Shown piece by piece: positions 1-8,493 of a stretch of DNA of 17,716 bases (positions are counted from its first letter, which is position 1; every line of letters begins with the position of its first letter). The position numbers and the translations under genes are program-made. The DNA is from Tannerella sp. (GTDB taxonomy: Bacteria > Bacteroidota > Bacteroidia > Bacteroidales > Tannerellaceae), in the NCBI GenBank assembly GCA_031261145.1, contig JAISJX010000157.1, positions 1 through 17,716 of the forward strand, in the 5' to 3' direction. A model generated the notes under the pieces. It did not search any database. It saw only the letters and a list, made by a program, of their open reading frames with translations, and was not told where the DNA came from.

Positions 1-653
1 ATGCTGCCGATGAAGAGAATCATGCGGTTGCGCAGGACTATTTCGTCCCAGATGGCCGGGAGAAAATTGTTCGGCACATTGAAGGGATTCAGGGCGATGT
101 TCCAGTACGTACGGTCGAAATTCCCGGCTATAATGAACAGGACGACGCTGAGGATTATCATGATGACGGCAGTGCCGTTGCCGCTTCGGGTAATCGTTGA
201 AAACATAAATGCGAGATTGCCGAAAAAAAGTATCGGAAACATCAACTGGACAGACATCTCGAACGGATTGACCGGATACAGCAGGATGACGGCGATGTAG
301 GAAAATAGCAGCAGTATCACAAAAACGGCTACGTAAATCATCAGCAGCCGCAACCCCCACACCTTGTACTTATAGTTCGGGATGCCGAACATGATTTCTA
401 ATATCCGGGCGTCCTCGTCGTTCTGTATGCCGAAGACGGAGGGATAAAAAATAAGCAGCAGACAGGGGAATAACAGCAGATTATACACTAATCCTTCGTT
501 GATTTCGGCGTCGTTCCAGGCGCTTTGAAGCATGAAAAAGATGAAAAACGCCAATGCCGCCAGCAGGAACCAGACGAATTTACCGGCAAAAATCACCCGC
601 AGGTTATATCTTACCAACTTGATTAGGATGTTACTATATTGTTTCAGTTTCAT
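1..653 (-). CDS. ABC-2 type transporter permease, partial (3' end beyond the window)
   Basis: This is an inner-membrane permease, and its first 217 codons are visible. Translation from the ATG at 653 gives a very hydrophobic protein with helices at about residues 22-42, 56-76, 100-127, 134-153 and 160-177, and a further helix starting near 211 at the window edge. This is the six-helix pattern of ABC-2 permeases. The segment between helices 2 and 3 (acidic, then 'GIPNYKYKVWG') resembles the same loop in the permease at 11147-14419 ('PLSNAEYVLGK'), which suggests related modules. The start follows the stop of the RND-ABC fusion by 10 bases with no Shine-Dalgarno sequence, so it is probably translated by coupling. 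It has no ATPase of its own in the window, and the natural partner is the ABC domain fused to the RND protein just upstream. The family is clear; the substrate is unknown. Confidence 0.88.
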   Translation of the reverse strand, partial: MKLKQYSNILIKLVRYNLRVIFAGKFVWFLLAALAFFIFFMLQSAWNDAEINEGLVYNLLLFPCLLLIFYPSVFGIQNDEDARILEIMFGIPNYKYKVWGLRLLMIYVAVFVILLLFSYIAVILLYPVNPFEMSVQLMFPILFFGNLAFMFSTITRSGNGTAVIMIILSVVLFIIAGNFDRTYWNIALNPFNVPNNFLPAIWDEIVLRNRMILFIGS

Positions 654-663
654 ACGCGCACAA

Positions 664-3600
664 TTAATTCATATTTTTCAACAGGCAGAGGTAAGCATCT
701 TCGAGGTTGGGTTTGGCGGGCACGGCCTCTTCGCAGGGCTGTTCCATCGACAGGTAACGTACCTGGATAATATCGCCGTCCTGGATGTGATGAATCACCT
801 TCGTTTTGTCTAATGTCTCTTCAAAATCCGTCTTGCCGATGGGGAATAGCCAGACTTTTCCCTGGGCCATGTCCACCATATCGGTCGGGACGCCAAAATA
901 CTTCAGTTCGCCTTTGTTCACAACCGCCACCTGGTTGCAGGAACTGGAAATATCCTCAATAATATGGGTAGAGAAGATGACGATACGGTCTTTGCTCAAC
1001 TCTACCAGCAGGTTACGGAAGCGGATACGTTCGCGCGGGTCAAGTCCGGCGGTCGGTTCATCGACAATCAGGATACGGGGCAGATGCAGCAAAATCAGCG
1101 CAATGCCGACCCGTTGCTTCATTCCGCCGGAAAACGAGCCGATTTTATCGTTCTTGCGGTCGTACATGTGCACGGCTTTCAGTACATATTCGATGCGTTC
1201 GTTCCGCAGCGCCGTGTCGGTAATTCCCCGCAGGATAGCCTGGTAATCCAGAAATTCCCACGAAGACATGTTTTCGTACGTTCCAAATTCCTGCGGGAGG
1301 AAACCAATCTGGCTTTGAAGCTCTTCGCGATAGATACGGGTGTCCATGCCGTTTATCCAGATGCTTCCGTAGCTCTGTTCCAGAATCCCGCAAACAATGC
1401 GCATCAGGGTGGATTTCCCGGCGCCGTTAGGGCCTAACAAGCCGAACATGCCCGTTTTTATTTCAATCGAAACGCCCCGTAACGCCTTGAAAGGCTTGGT
1501 CTGTTTGCCGATGAGCGGAATGCTTTTCACGAGCCGGAACCAGACGCGCCGCAGTCCGCCGAAACGACCTTTCACCCGTTCGATATTCACCTCCCTGCCA
1601 TACAGATAGCGCGAGGTGATATAAACAAGCAGGCAGACAGCCCAGATTATCCCGATAGCAATCACCAAGTTAGGCTGGTCTAATTTGCGGAACAGCCCGG
1701 ACAGAATCAGGAGCGGTATCCCCCAGAACATAAGGCTGTTCAGGCGTTTGACTAATTTGCTGCCGCTAAAGCGGTGGCTGAGATATTGGCCAATCATCCG
1801 CCACAGGTACAGACCGCCCGCGTAAACCGCCATGGAAAGCACGAAAATCCACAACCGGTCTTTGAGGTAGAAGAACGTAAAATAAACCCCGAATCCCAAC
1901 AATGCAAACTGCCAGGAAGCATAGAGGAACTCTTTCAGGGAGTGATATTCATTGCTAACGCCCAATCGTTTACGAATCAGAAGACCGCTGTTCCACTGCC
2001 GGTTGAAACGTCCTGCCCGGTCATAGACTTTCACTAAGTTGCGAACCGAAATCCGGATTTCTTCGTCCGGCCGGATGATTTCGGCTTTTGCCTGCCGCAA
2101 ACTGTTTTGCGTGAAATACGTAGCGCCGGGAATCAGGATAACCAGAGCGACCATATAGGCGGATTGCCAGATAAATCCATCAATATACACATAGATGCAG
2201 GTCACGCCGGCGACAAAAAGAATCGCATGGATCATCCATATCCTGACCGACAGTTGGCGATACCATTGCAGCGTATTTTCCAATCCCATACAAGCCGTAG
2301 GAACCAGAATGAGCGTCAGAAGCGTCGAGAACGTCAGTCCGCCGATGACCGTAATGGCAAAAGGCGCCCCGATGACGCCGGAATATTCCGAATCGCCCAT
2401 CGCCATCGGGAACATGGCGATAATTGTCGTAATCGACGTTATCAATATCGGACGGATGCGCGACATGCCCGCCATCATCAACGAACGGTTGCGCCGGTAG
2501 CCCCGTTTGCGGAGGATATTGGAATAGTCAATCAGGATAATCCCGTTATTGACCACCACGCCCAGCAAAATCAGGAAACCGAGTAACGAATTGGCATTCA
2601 AGATACTGTTTCCACTGAAAACCAACGCCAGCAACGAACCGATAGCCGCCAGCGGAATGGAAAGCGACAAGACGAAAGGCGTTACAACCGACTCGAACAC
2701 GGACGCCAGAATCATGAAAATCAGAATGAACGCGGCTAAAAAGAGAAATTTGAAATCAGCCAGTTGGTCTTCTTCATGAAACACTTCGACGGCAACCCCG
2801 GTCGGCAGGTTGTAGCCGGCAATCAGGCGGTCAATATCCATCCGGTAGCCTTCCAGCAGCGAGTTGGACGATTCGACGTCGCGCGAGAAACTGTAAAACA
2901 CCTCAATTTGTTTCTCCTGGTTGACGCGCGTAATCCGCGACCGTCCGCGACTGTAGTCAATCGCCGCAATATCTTTCAGTTGGTGCAGCCCGCCTGCGCC
3001 GCTGCGGATTTCCACGACGCGCAGGTCATCGACCGTTTTATCCCGTTTTTTGGCTTCCGCCTCTTCCTCCGTTTCGGGCGGCGTGTTGCGAATCACAATA
3101 TCGTAGGTATCTTCGCCCACTTTGAACGACGCACCCGAAGATATATCCGAACTGAGGGACATCAGCCCGGCGGAAATATTCTGGCGGGAAATATCATTTG
3201 AAATAAGTAAAACCGGGTCGAAATTCAACCGTATTTCCGGCTGGGGACGACCGTACGACACCCGTGAGTTCTGGATAAAATCCTGTTGTTCCAGATAGTA
3301 GCGGAGATCTTCGCCCACTAATTGCATCACATTGAAATCGCTGCCTTTGATAACGATGCGTTCGCGGTTGTCGCCGATACCCAGCAGCCGCAAAAAACCT
3401 TCCGTCCCGCTGCTACCGGCAAACCCGCCGCCCCCGCCGCCATTTCCGCCGCCGCTTGCCGGTGCGGACAGCGAAACTTCGGCATTGTTGATGTTTTGAA
3501 TGAGCCGCTGAACATCCGACCGGATTTCGCCAATCTCCCGTTTCCCTATTTTCTGATAATTTTCTTTCAGCACTAAGGTCAATACGGCGTCCTGTTCCCG

Positions 3601-5382
3601 TATCTGGCAGATAAGTTCGTCCTTTTCCGGAAATTCGGCCAAACGGTCTTCAATCACCCGGACGGCCTGGTCGGTATTGTCGAGCGTACTCCCGGTCGGC
3701 ATCGTCACGTACAGGTTGAAGCGGTCGGAATCAACCGATTTCATCTGCTGGATAGTGACGGTGAGCGCGAAAATAAGCGTGACAAAAAGCGCCACGATGG
3801 AGCCGAGAATCGTGGCTCCCGGATGGCGCATACAGGTTTTCAGGAGCACGAAATAGATTTGCACCGGCCGTTGCGCAAGGGATACTTTTTCGTAAAACAC
3901 ACTGTTGCTTTTCTTCCCTCGCAGAATCACAGAGGTGACCATCGGAACGAACAACAGGGCGACTAACAGCGAAATAGTCAGCGTTGAAATGATGGAAACG
4001 CCGATATGATGCCCCATCAGTTTGATGAAGAAATTATCCGAAAACACGAACGGCAGGAACACGGTGACGGTTGTCAAAGTCGCTGCAAAAATGGAGCGCC
4101 ATACTTCCTTCGTGCCCTGCGTGACCGCTCGTTCCGGCGGCATTCCGCCGCCCGACAACCGGTAAATATTCTCCAGCACGACGACGCTGTTATCCAATAA
4201 CATCCCCACAGCCAGGGCTATACCAATCAGCGTAAGGCTGTTGACAGTGATGCCGAATGCATAAAACAGATTAAAAGCCGTTAAAACGGAAATGGGTATG
4301 GACAAGGCAATGATACATACCAACCGGATATTTTTCAGGAAAATCCACAGCACCAAAATCGCCAGCAAGCCGCCAGTCAGCGCCTGATGAATAATCTGGT
4401 TGATGTTATCTTCCATGATTTTAGCGGTATTCGCCTGGATGACAACTTCTATGTCAAGCGATCCCAGGCGCCCGTTCAGTTCATCGACCACATCCGACGT
4501 CCGGTGAGAGAGTTGAATCAGGTTGGCTTGAGAATCGTTTGTCAGTGAAATGGATACGGATTCTTTGCCGTTCACGCGGCTGTACGACGTTTCTTCCTTT
4601 ACATCGAAAAAGACCGTCGCCACGTCTTTCAGCAGGATAGGCCCCGGCGCCACAACGACGTTTTCGAGGTCGGAAACTTTTGAATAGGACGAGTTTACGT
4701 TGATAAAATAGTTCCGGTCAGGCTCTTTGATATAACCGACAAACGCTTTTTCCTGCGCATTTTGCGACAATACGGCGCTGATTTGGGAGGGCGTCAGGTT
4801 CAGCGCTTTGCAGGCGTCCGGGTCTAAACGTATCTCAATCGCTTTTTCGCGCCCGCCATAGATATTGAGACCTGCGACGCCGTCTATATTTTCCAGGTCG
4901 GGACGAATTTCCTTTTCAACGATGTTCCGTATCCTGTCCGTGCCGCCGGAACCGCGCACCTGCAACGTCATGAAAGAGGCCGTAAACATCGACATATCTA
5001 TCTTTTGCACCTGCACATTAAACCCGTCGGGAAACGAGGCGGCGGTTTCGTTTATCTTCTCTTCTAATTTGAGCGAAGTGATTTTGGTATTGGTGTTTTT
5101 CTTGAAACTGACTTGGATGCTGGACTGGCGGCCATCGACCGACGACTGGATTTCTTCCACGCCCCCGATAGCGCTGATGGCGCCTTCCAGAGGAATAATC
5201 ACTTCCGATTCCACGTATGCCGGGTCCATATCCTGTATTGAGGAGACGATGACGAACAGCTTCGGCAGCTCGGCATTGGGCATCAGCTCCAACGAAAGCT
5301 GTTTATACGACACATACCCCGTCAGGGTAAGCGCAATAAACAGCATGGAGATTGTTATCTTCCTGTCTAATAAAAACTTCAT
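664..5382 (-). CDS. RND (HAE1-type) efflux permease fused to an ABC transporter ATPase, 1572 aa
   Basis: This is a single open frame joining two transporter classes. Residues 1-1035 are a full HAE1 RND pump: TM1 near 12-29, a ~300-residue periplasmic loop, TM2-6 from 335, TM7 near 520-544, a second large loop, and TM8-12 from 877 to 1032. The TM4 motif is GMLLDN, with D397 at the AcrB D407 position and Asn at the D408 position. TM10 has Asn945-Asn946 where AcrB has Lys940. Two extra helices follow (about 1049-1067 and 1074-1090). Next comes an ABC-like first strand ending in a possible A-loop Tyr1120, then four helices (1155-1256), then a complete ATPase: Walker A 1317-1325, Q1364, SGG 1418-1420, D1441-E1442 and H1473. 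HAE1 proteins usually have about 1000-1070 residues, so about 500 are extra. The start overlaps the upstream RND stop (ATGA), with AAAGGA 9 bases before it. The domains are certain; how the two energy sources cooperate is inferred. Confidence 0.95.
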   Translation of the reverse strand: MKFLLDRKITISMLFIALTLTGYVSYKQLSLELMPNAELPKLFVIVSSIQDMDPAYVESEVIIPLEGAISAIGGVEEIQSSVDGRQSSIQVSFKKNTNTKITSLKLEEKINETAASFPDGFNVQVQKIDMSMFTASFMTLQVRGSGGTDRIRNIVEKEIRPDLENIDGVAGLNIYGGREKAIEIRLDPDACKALNLTPSQISAVLSQNAQEKAFVGYIKEPDRNYFINVNSSYSKVSDLENVVVAPGPILLKDVATVFFDVKEETSYSRVNGKESVSISLTNDSQANLIQLSHRTSDVVDELNGRLGSLDIEVVIQANTAKIMEDNINQIIHQALTGGLLAILVLWIFLKNIRLVCIIALSIPISVLTAFNLFYAFGITVNSLTLIGIALAVGMLLDNSVVVLENIYRLSGGGMPPERAVTQGTKEVWRSIFAATLTTVTVFLPFVFSDNFFIKLMGHHIGVSIISTLTISLLVALLFVPMVTSVILRGKKSNSVFYEKVSLAQRPVQIYFVLLKTCMRHPGATILGSIVALFVTLIFALTVTIQQMKSVDSDRFNLYVTMPTGSTLDNTDQAVRVIEDRLAEFPEKDELICQIREQDAVLTLVLKENYQKIGKREIGEIRSDVQRLIQNINNAEVSLSAPASGGGNGGGGGGFAGSSGTEGFLRLLGIGDNRERIVIKGSDFNVMQLVGEDLRYYLEQQDFIQNSRVSYGRPQPEIRLNFDPVLLISNDISRQNISAGLMSLSSDISSGASFKVGEDTYDIVIRNTPPETEEEAEAKKRDKTVDDLRVVEIRSGAGGLHQLKDIAAIDYSRGRSRITRVNQEKQIEVFYSFSRDVESSNSLLEGYRMDIDRLIAGYNLPTGVAVEVFHEEDQLADFKFLFLAAFILIFMILASVFESVVTPFVLSLSIPLAAIGSLLALVFSGNSILNANSLLGFLILLGVVVNNGIILIDYSNILRKRGYRRNRSLMMAGMSRIRPILITSITTIIAMFPMAMGDSEYSGVIGAPFAITVIGGLTFSTLLTLILVPTACMGLENTLQWYRQLSVRIWMIHAILFVAGVTCIYVYIDGFIWQSAYMVALVILIPGATYFTQNSLRQAKAEIIRPDEEIRISVRNLVKVYDRAGRFNRQWNSGLLIRKRLGVSNEYHSLKEFLYASWQFALLGFGVYFTFFYLKDRLWIFVLSMAVYAGGLYLWRMIGQYLSHRFSGSKLVKRLNSLMFWGIPLLILSGLFRKLDQPNLVIAIGIIWAVCLLVYITSRYLYGREVNIERVKGRFGGLRRVWFRLVKSIPLIGKQTKPFKALRGVSIEIKTGMFGLLGPNGAGKSTLMRIVCGILEQSYGSIWINGMDTRIYREELQSQIGFLPQEFGTYENMSSWEFLDYQAILRGITDTALRNERIEYVLKAVHMYDRKNDKIGSFSGGMKQRVGIALILLHLPRILIVDEPTAGLDPRERIRFRNLLVELSKDRIVIFSTHIIEDISSSCNQVAVVNKGELKYFGVPTDMVDMAQGKVWLFPIGKTDFEETLDKTKVIHHIQDGDIIQVRYLSMEQPCEEAVPAKPNLEDAYLCLLKNMN
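1489..2016 (-). other. Four-TM membrane insert apparently splitting the ABC ATPase domain
   Basis: This covers residues 1123-1298 of the fusion protein. Just before it, residues 1111-1120 (ISVRNLVKVY) match the first strand of the free ATPase encoded at 14427-15332 (ISIQGLTKVF). Just after it, ALRGVSIEI matches ALKGIDLEI of the same protein. In the free ATPase these two blocks are about 5 residues apart; here they are about 178 apart. The insert is basic at both ends and has helices near 1155-1173, 1177-1195, 1216-1231 and 1238-1256. An even number of helices would return the chain to the cytoplasm, so the split domain could still fold. The alignment was done by eye. Confidence 0.7.
3397..3468 (-). 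other. Glycine-rich low-complexity linker in the second periplasmic loop of the RND-ABC fusion
   Basis: This covers residues 639-662, which are almost entirely Gly, Ser and Ala and include a run of six or more glycines (GGGNGGGGGGF). It lies between two parts of the porter domain in the periplasmic loop between TM7 and TM8. The tandem Gly codons give a CCGCCG-type pattern on the plus strand. The sibling RND protein at 5379-8483 has only a short stretch here ('SLSSLLGSEGAP'). Confidence 0.8.
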
Positions 5383-8300
5383 TCCGGGTTTTCCTTTAGT
5401 ATTTTTCGCTTCATCTGTTCCAGTACATAATACATGCAGGGAATGACCATCAAACTCATGATGGTGGAAGTTATCAATCCCCCGACAACGGCTGTCGCCA
5501 TCGGCGTACGCAACGAACTGCCTTCGCCGAAGCTGAATGTGAGCGGCAACAACGCCAGAATGGTCGTCAGCGTGGTCATCAGAATCGGGCGGATTCGTTG
5601 CTGGCCGGCTGCGACAATGGCGTCTGTAAGTCCTAACCCGGATGCTTTCAGTTGATTGATGCGATCCACCAACAAAATCGAGTTATTGACCGCAATCCCG
5701 GCCAGCATCACCACGCCAATCACACCCATCATATTGACCGTCATCCCCGCAATAAAAAATGCAAGGACAGCGCCGACCAGCGCAAACGGAATCGTCAGCA
5801 AAATAGTGAACGGATGCAACAGGGATTCAAATTGAGACGCCATCACCATATACACTAAAATGATGGAGAGCAAAAGCGCAAACAGCAGGCTGTCCATGGA
5901 TTCTTTTCTTTTTTCTTCTTCGCCGACGACGGTTATCGAATAATTCACCGGGATGTCGATGTCTTTGATTATCAGCCGTAGATCCTGCGCAGCTTTGTCC
6001 AACGATTTGCCGGATTCGAGGTCTGCCATGACCTTGCTTATCCGGTTTTGGTTGCGGCGGAGGATTTCTTTCGGGGCCTGTGTCTGTTCGATAATTGCAA
6101 TTTCCTGCAAACGAAACTCTTGCGTGCCTGTTTTGATTAACAGGTTCCCCAGATTGCTCAATCCGATGTCCGGCAATTTGATGAGGATATTACGCATCTC
6201 GCCGCGGTATTCCATCTGTCCGGTTTCGCGTCCGCTCAGTTGTTGTTTCAATTGTTCGATGACGGTTGCCACACTCAGGTTATTGATTCCGGCCACCATG
6301 CGGTTGATGGAAATGGTGATTTCGGGCGCGCCATTTTCGATGGACGACATGACGTTATACAAACCGTCCACGTTGAGCATCCGGTTTTTTACTTCTTCCG
6401 TCAGTTCGGCGATTTCGTCCAAATCTTCGCCTTTCACTTCCACGACAACCGGCGCTCCTTCGCTGCCCAGCAGACTGCTCAGCGAGTTTTCGTCCTGACG
6501 AACAGTCAATTCCATGCCGTCGGCGTTTTCGGCGGTCTGCACAAACCGGGTGATGACGGCTTCCGGCGAGAGCGTGCAGGACGGCGAAAGAATCACTTTT
6601 ATCATCGCCGTATTTTCGCCTTCAAAAACCGCGTTATCCGAGGTGCTTCCCGCGCCGGTATGGCTGTAAACCGTCAGTTGCGGGTCGTTGGTGATGGATT
6701 GCAGGATTTCCTGCAGGTTATCCACGGCGGAGGCGGTTCGTTCTAATTTCGTGCCTTCCGGCATCTTCACTGAAACGGTGAATGCCTTGCTTTCGGCGCT
6801 CGGCATAAACTCCGTGCCGATAAACGGGATAAGCAATCCCGACAAGGCGATCAACAGGACGGCCACGCCAATCACGACCCACCGGTGTTGCAAAAACCGG
6901 CGGAGCATCTTCCCGTAACGGGTCATCCGGATGGATTTCGCTTCTGTCTCCGCTTTTTTCTTCGTTCCGGCAAGGTAATTATACAGCACGGGAATGACGA
7001 ATATCGCAACCAGCAGGGACGAAACGAGCGAAAAGGTCACTGTCCATGCCTGGTCTTTAAATAATTCGCCCGATGCGCCGTGCAGGTAAACAATCGGGAG
7101 GAATACGACAATCGTGGTCAGCGTCGAAGCAATGACCGCCCCGCCGACGTCGGATGTCCCGGTGACGGACGCTTCTTTGGGAGAAAGCCCCCTTTCCTGA
7201 TTCTGGAAGATGCTTTCAATCACCACAATGGCATTATCCACTAACATGCCCGCGCCTAATGCAAGTCCGCCCAAAGTCATGATATTCAACGTCAAGCCGG
7301 TGAAATACATCAGGTTGAAGGTTGTTATAATCGAAATCGGGATAGCCAAGCTCACAATCAGCGTGGCGCCAATCCTGCGGAGAAAGATAAACAGCACGAT
7401 AACCGCCAGGATAATTCCCAGCAACGCGCTGTCTTTCACTTCGCCGACCGCTTCTTTGATGAACGTGCCCTGGTTGCTAATCACCTGAAAATGATAACCC
7501 GGCAACGCCTGTTCGATGGAAGTCAACTGGCGGCTTACCTCGTCCACCACTTTTACCGTATTGAAACGCATTTCTTTATAAATGGACAAACCCAGACTTC
7601 GTTCGCCGTTAATCCGTACGATATTTTCCGGGCGTTCGTTTTCAAATTTAACAGTGGCTACTTCCTTGAGAAATAAAGGCGCCCGGTTGGTTCCTTCGGC
7701 GGTGGTCGTTGTTGCGGTAGCGTTCTGCTGTTCAACCGGTTTATAACCAACGATAAGATTTTCAAAATCGGCTTCCGAAGCGAACAGGCTCGAACTTTTC
7801 ACCAAATACTGCAAGCCCATTTCGCTGACTCGTCCGCCGGAAACATTCTGATTATTAGATTCAATGCGCGAAGCGATGTCGTCGATTCTCAATTGAAACG
7901 CATCAAGCCGGTAGGGGTCGGTCAGAATCATCAATGTGCTGATTTCTTCACCCGAAAGCGAAACGTCGGCAACGCCTTCCAGACGGATAAGTTCGTTACG
8001 CACATAGTTTTCAGCCACTTTCCGCAGTTCGGACATATCCGTGATGTTCCGGTGCGACATCCCAATCAGGATGACCGGCGACTGGTTCGGGTCGTGCTGC
8101 GTAATCTTGAACTCCGTAATTTCCTTGTCCTGCGAGTATGAACTCATCGCTTTCTGTAAATCCAGAAAGGCTTCGTCCATGTCTTTCGTCCAGGCATATT
8201 CGACGGTAATACGCGCCGAGCCTGTGCGGATGACGGAAGAAACACCCGTGACGTCGCTCTGACGTACCGCCATGTTTTCCATATTCTTCACAAACCGTTT

Positions 8301-8483
8301 CTCGATTTCTTCGGGCGGGCGCTCCCCGGCTTTGACCTCAATAAAGAGCCGGGGGTTATTTAAATCGGGCAACAAATCCACGCTCAGTTGGTCGTAGGAG
8401 ATTTTCCCCAACAACAACAGAGCCAGCACAACCATGCAGATTGTAACCGGATTGTTCACCGCAAACCTGACAATATTTTTCAT
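5379..8483 (-). CDS. RND efflux permease, HAE1 family, 1034 aa
   Basis: This is a proton-driven inner-membrane pump subunit of a tripartite efflux system. Its length and layout are those of the HAE1/AcrB family: TM1 near residues 13-29, a periplasmic porter loop to about 350, TM2-6 from 352 to 503, TM7 near 534-555, a second porter loop to about 862, and TM8-12 from 865 to 1022. The proton-relay helix TM4 reads GMLVDNAIVV, with D416 at the AcrB D407 position. TM10 has Asn933-Asn934 instead of the AcrB lysine, as in many HAE1 proteins outside the AcrB group. The ATG at 8483 has a good AAAGGA ribosome site 4 bases upstream and starts 10 bases after the adaptor gene. Its TGA stop overlaps the ATG of the RND-ABC fusion, which points to coupled translation and a possible heteromeric pump with that protein. 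The substrate is not predictable. Confidence 0.97.
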   Translation of the reverse strand: MKNIVRFAVNNPVTICMVVLALLLLGKISYDQLSVDLLPDLNNPRLFIEVKAGERPPEEIEKRFVKNMENMAVRQSDVTGVSSVIRTGSARITVEYAWTKDMDEAFLDLQKAMSSYSQDKEITEFKITQHDPNQSPVILIGMSHRNITDMSELRKVAENYVRNELIRLEGVADVSLSGEEISTLMILTDPYRLDAFQLRIDDIASRIESNNQNVSGGRVSEMGLQYLVKSSSLFASEADFENLIVGYKPVEQQNATATTTTAEGTNRAPLFLKEVATVKFENERPENIVRINGERSLGLSIYKEMRFNTVKVVDEVSRQLTSIEQALPGYHFQVISNQGTFIKEAVGEVKDSALLGIILAVIVLFIFLRRIGATLIVSLAIPISIITTFNLMYFTGLTLNIMTLGGLALGAGMLVDNAIVVIESIFQNQERGLSPKEASVTGTSDVGGAVIASTLTTIVVFLPIVYLHGASGELFKDQAWTVTFSLVSSLLVAIFVIPVLYNYLAGTKKKAETEAKSIRMTRYGKMLRRFLQHRWVVIGVAVLLIALSGLLIPFIGTEFMPSAESKAFTVSVKMPEGTKLERTASAVDNLQEILQSITNDPQLTVYSHTGAGSTSDNAVFEGENTAMIKVILSPSCTLSPEAVITRFVQTAENADGMELTVRQDENSLSSLLGSEGAPVVVEVKGEDLDEIAELTEEVKNRMLNVDGLYNVMSSIENGAPEITISINRMVAGINNLSVATVIEQLKQQLSGRETGQMEYRGEMRNILIKLPDIGLSNLGNLLIKTGTQEFRLQEIAIIEQTQAPKEILRRNQNRISKVMADLESGKSLDKAAQDLRLIIKDIDIPVNYSITVVGEEEKRKESMDSLLFALLLSIILVYMVMASQFESLLHPFTILLTIPFALVGAVLAFFIAGMTVNMMGVIGVVMLAGIAVNNSILLVDRINQLKASGLGLTDAIVAAGQQRIRPILMTTLTTILALLPLTFSFGEGSSLRTPMATAVVGGLITSTIMSLMVIPCMYYVLEQMKRKILKENPE

Positions 8484-8493
8484 CTTTTCCTTT

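Noticed and set aside
664..2265. The RND-ABC fusion as a sequencing artefact that lost a stop codon between two genes
   Set aside because: The extra helices and an ABC-like first strand follow the RND part in frame, and the split ATPase has further membrane helices inside it. A lost stop between two ordinary genes would not produce that order, and no ribosome site with a good start precedes the ATPase part.
2107..2586. Plus-strand open frame of 159 codons
   Set aside because: It is antisense to the RND-ABC gene, has highly biased Arg/His/Asn/Gln composition and shows no family pattern. The minus-strand frame over the same bases carries clear domains.
4865..5446. Plus-strand open frame of 193 codons
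   Set aside because: It overlaps the start of the RND-ABC gene and the end of the first RND gene, both well supported on the other strand. Its product has no recognisable domain.
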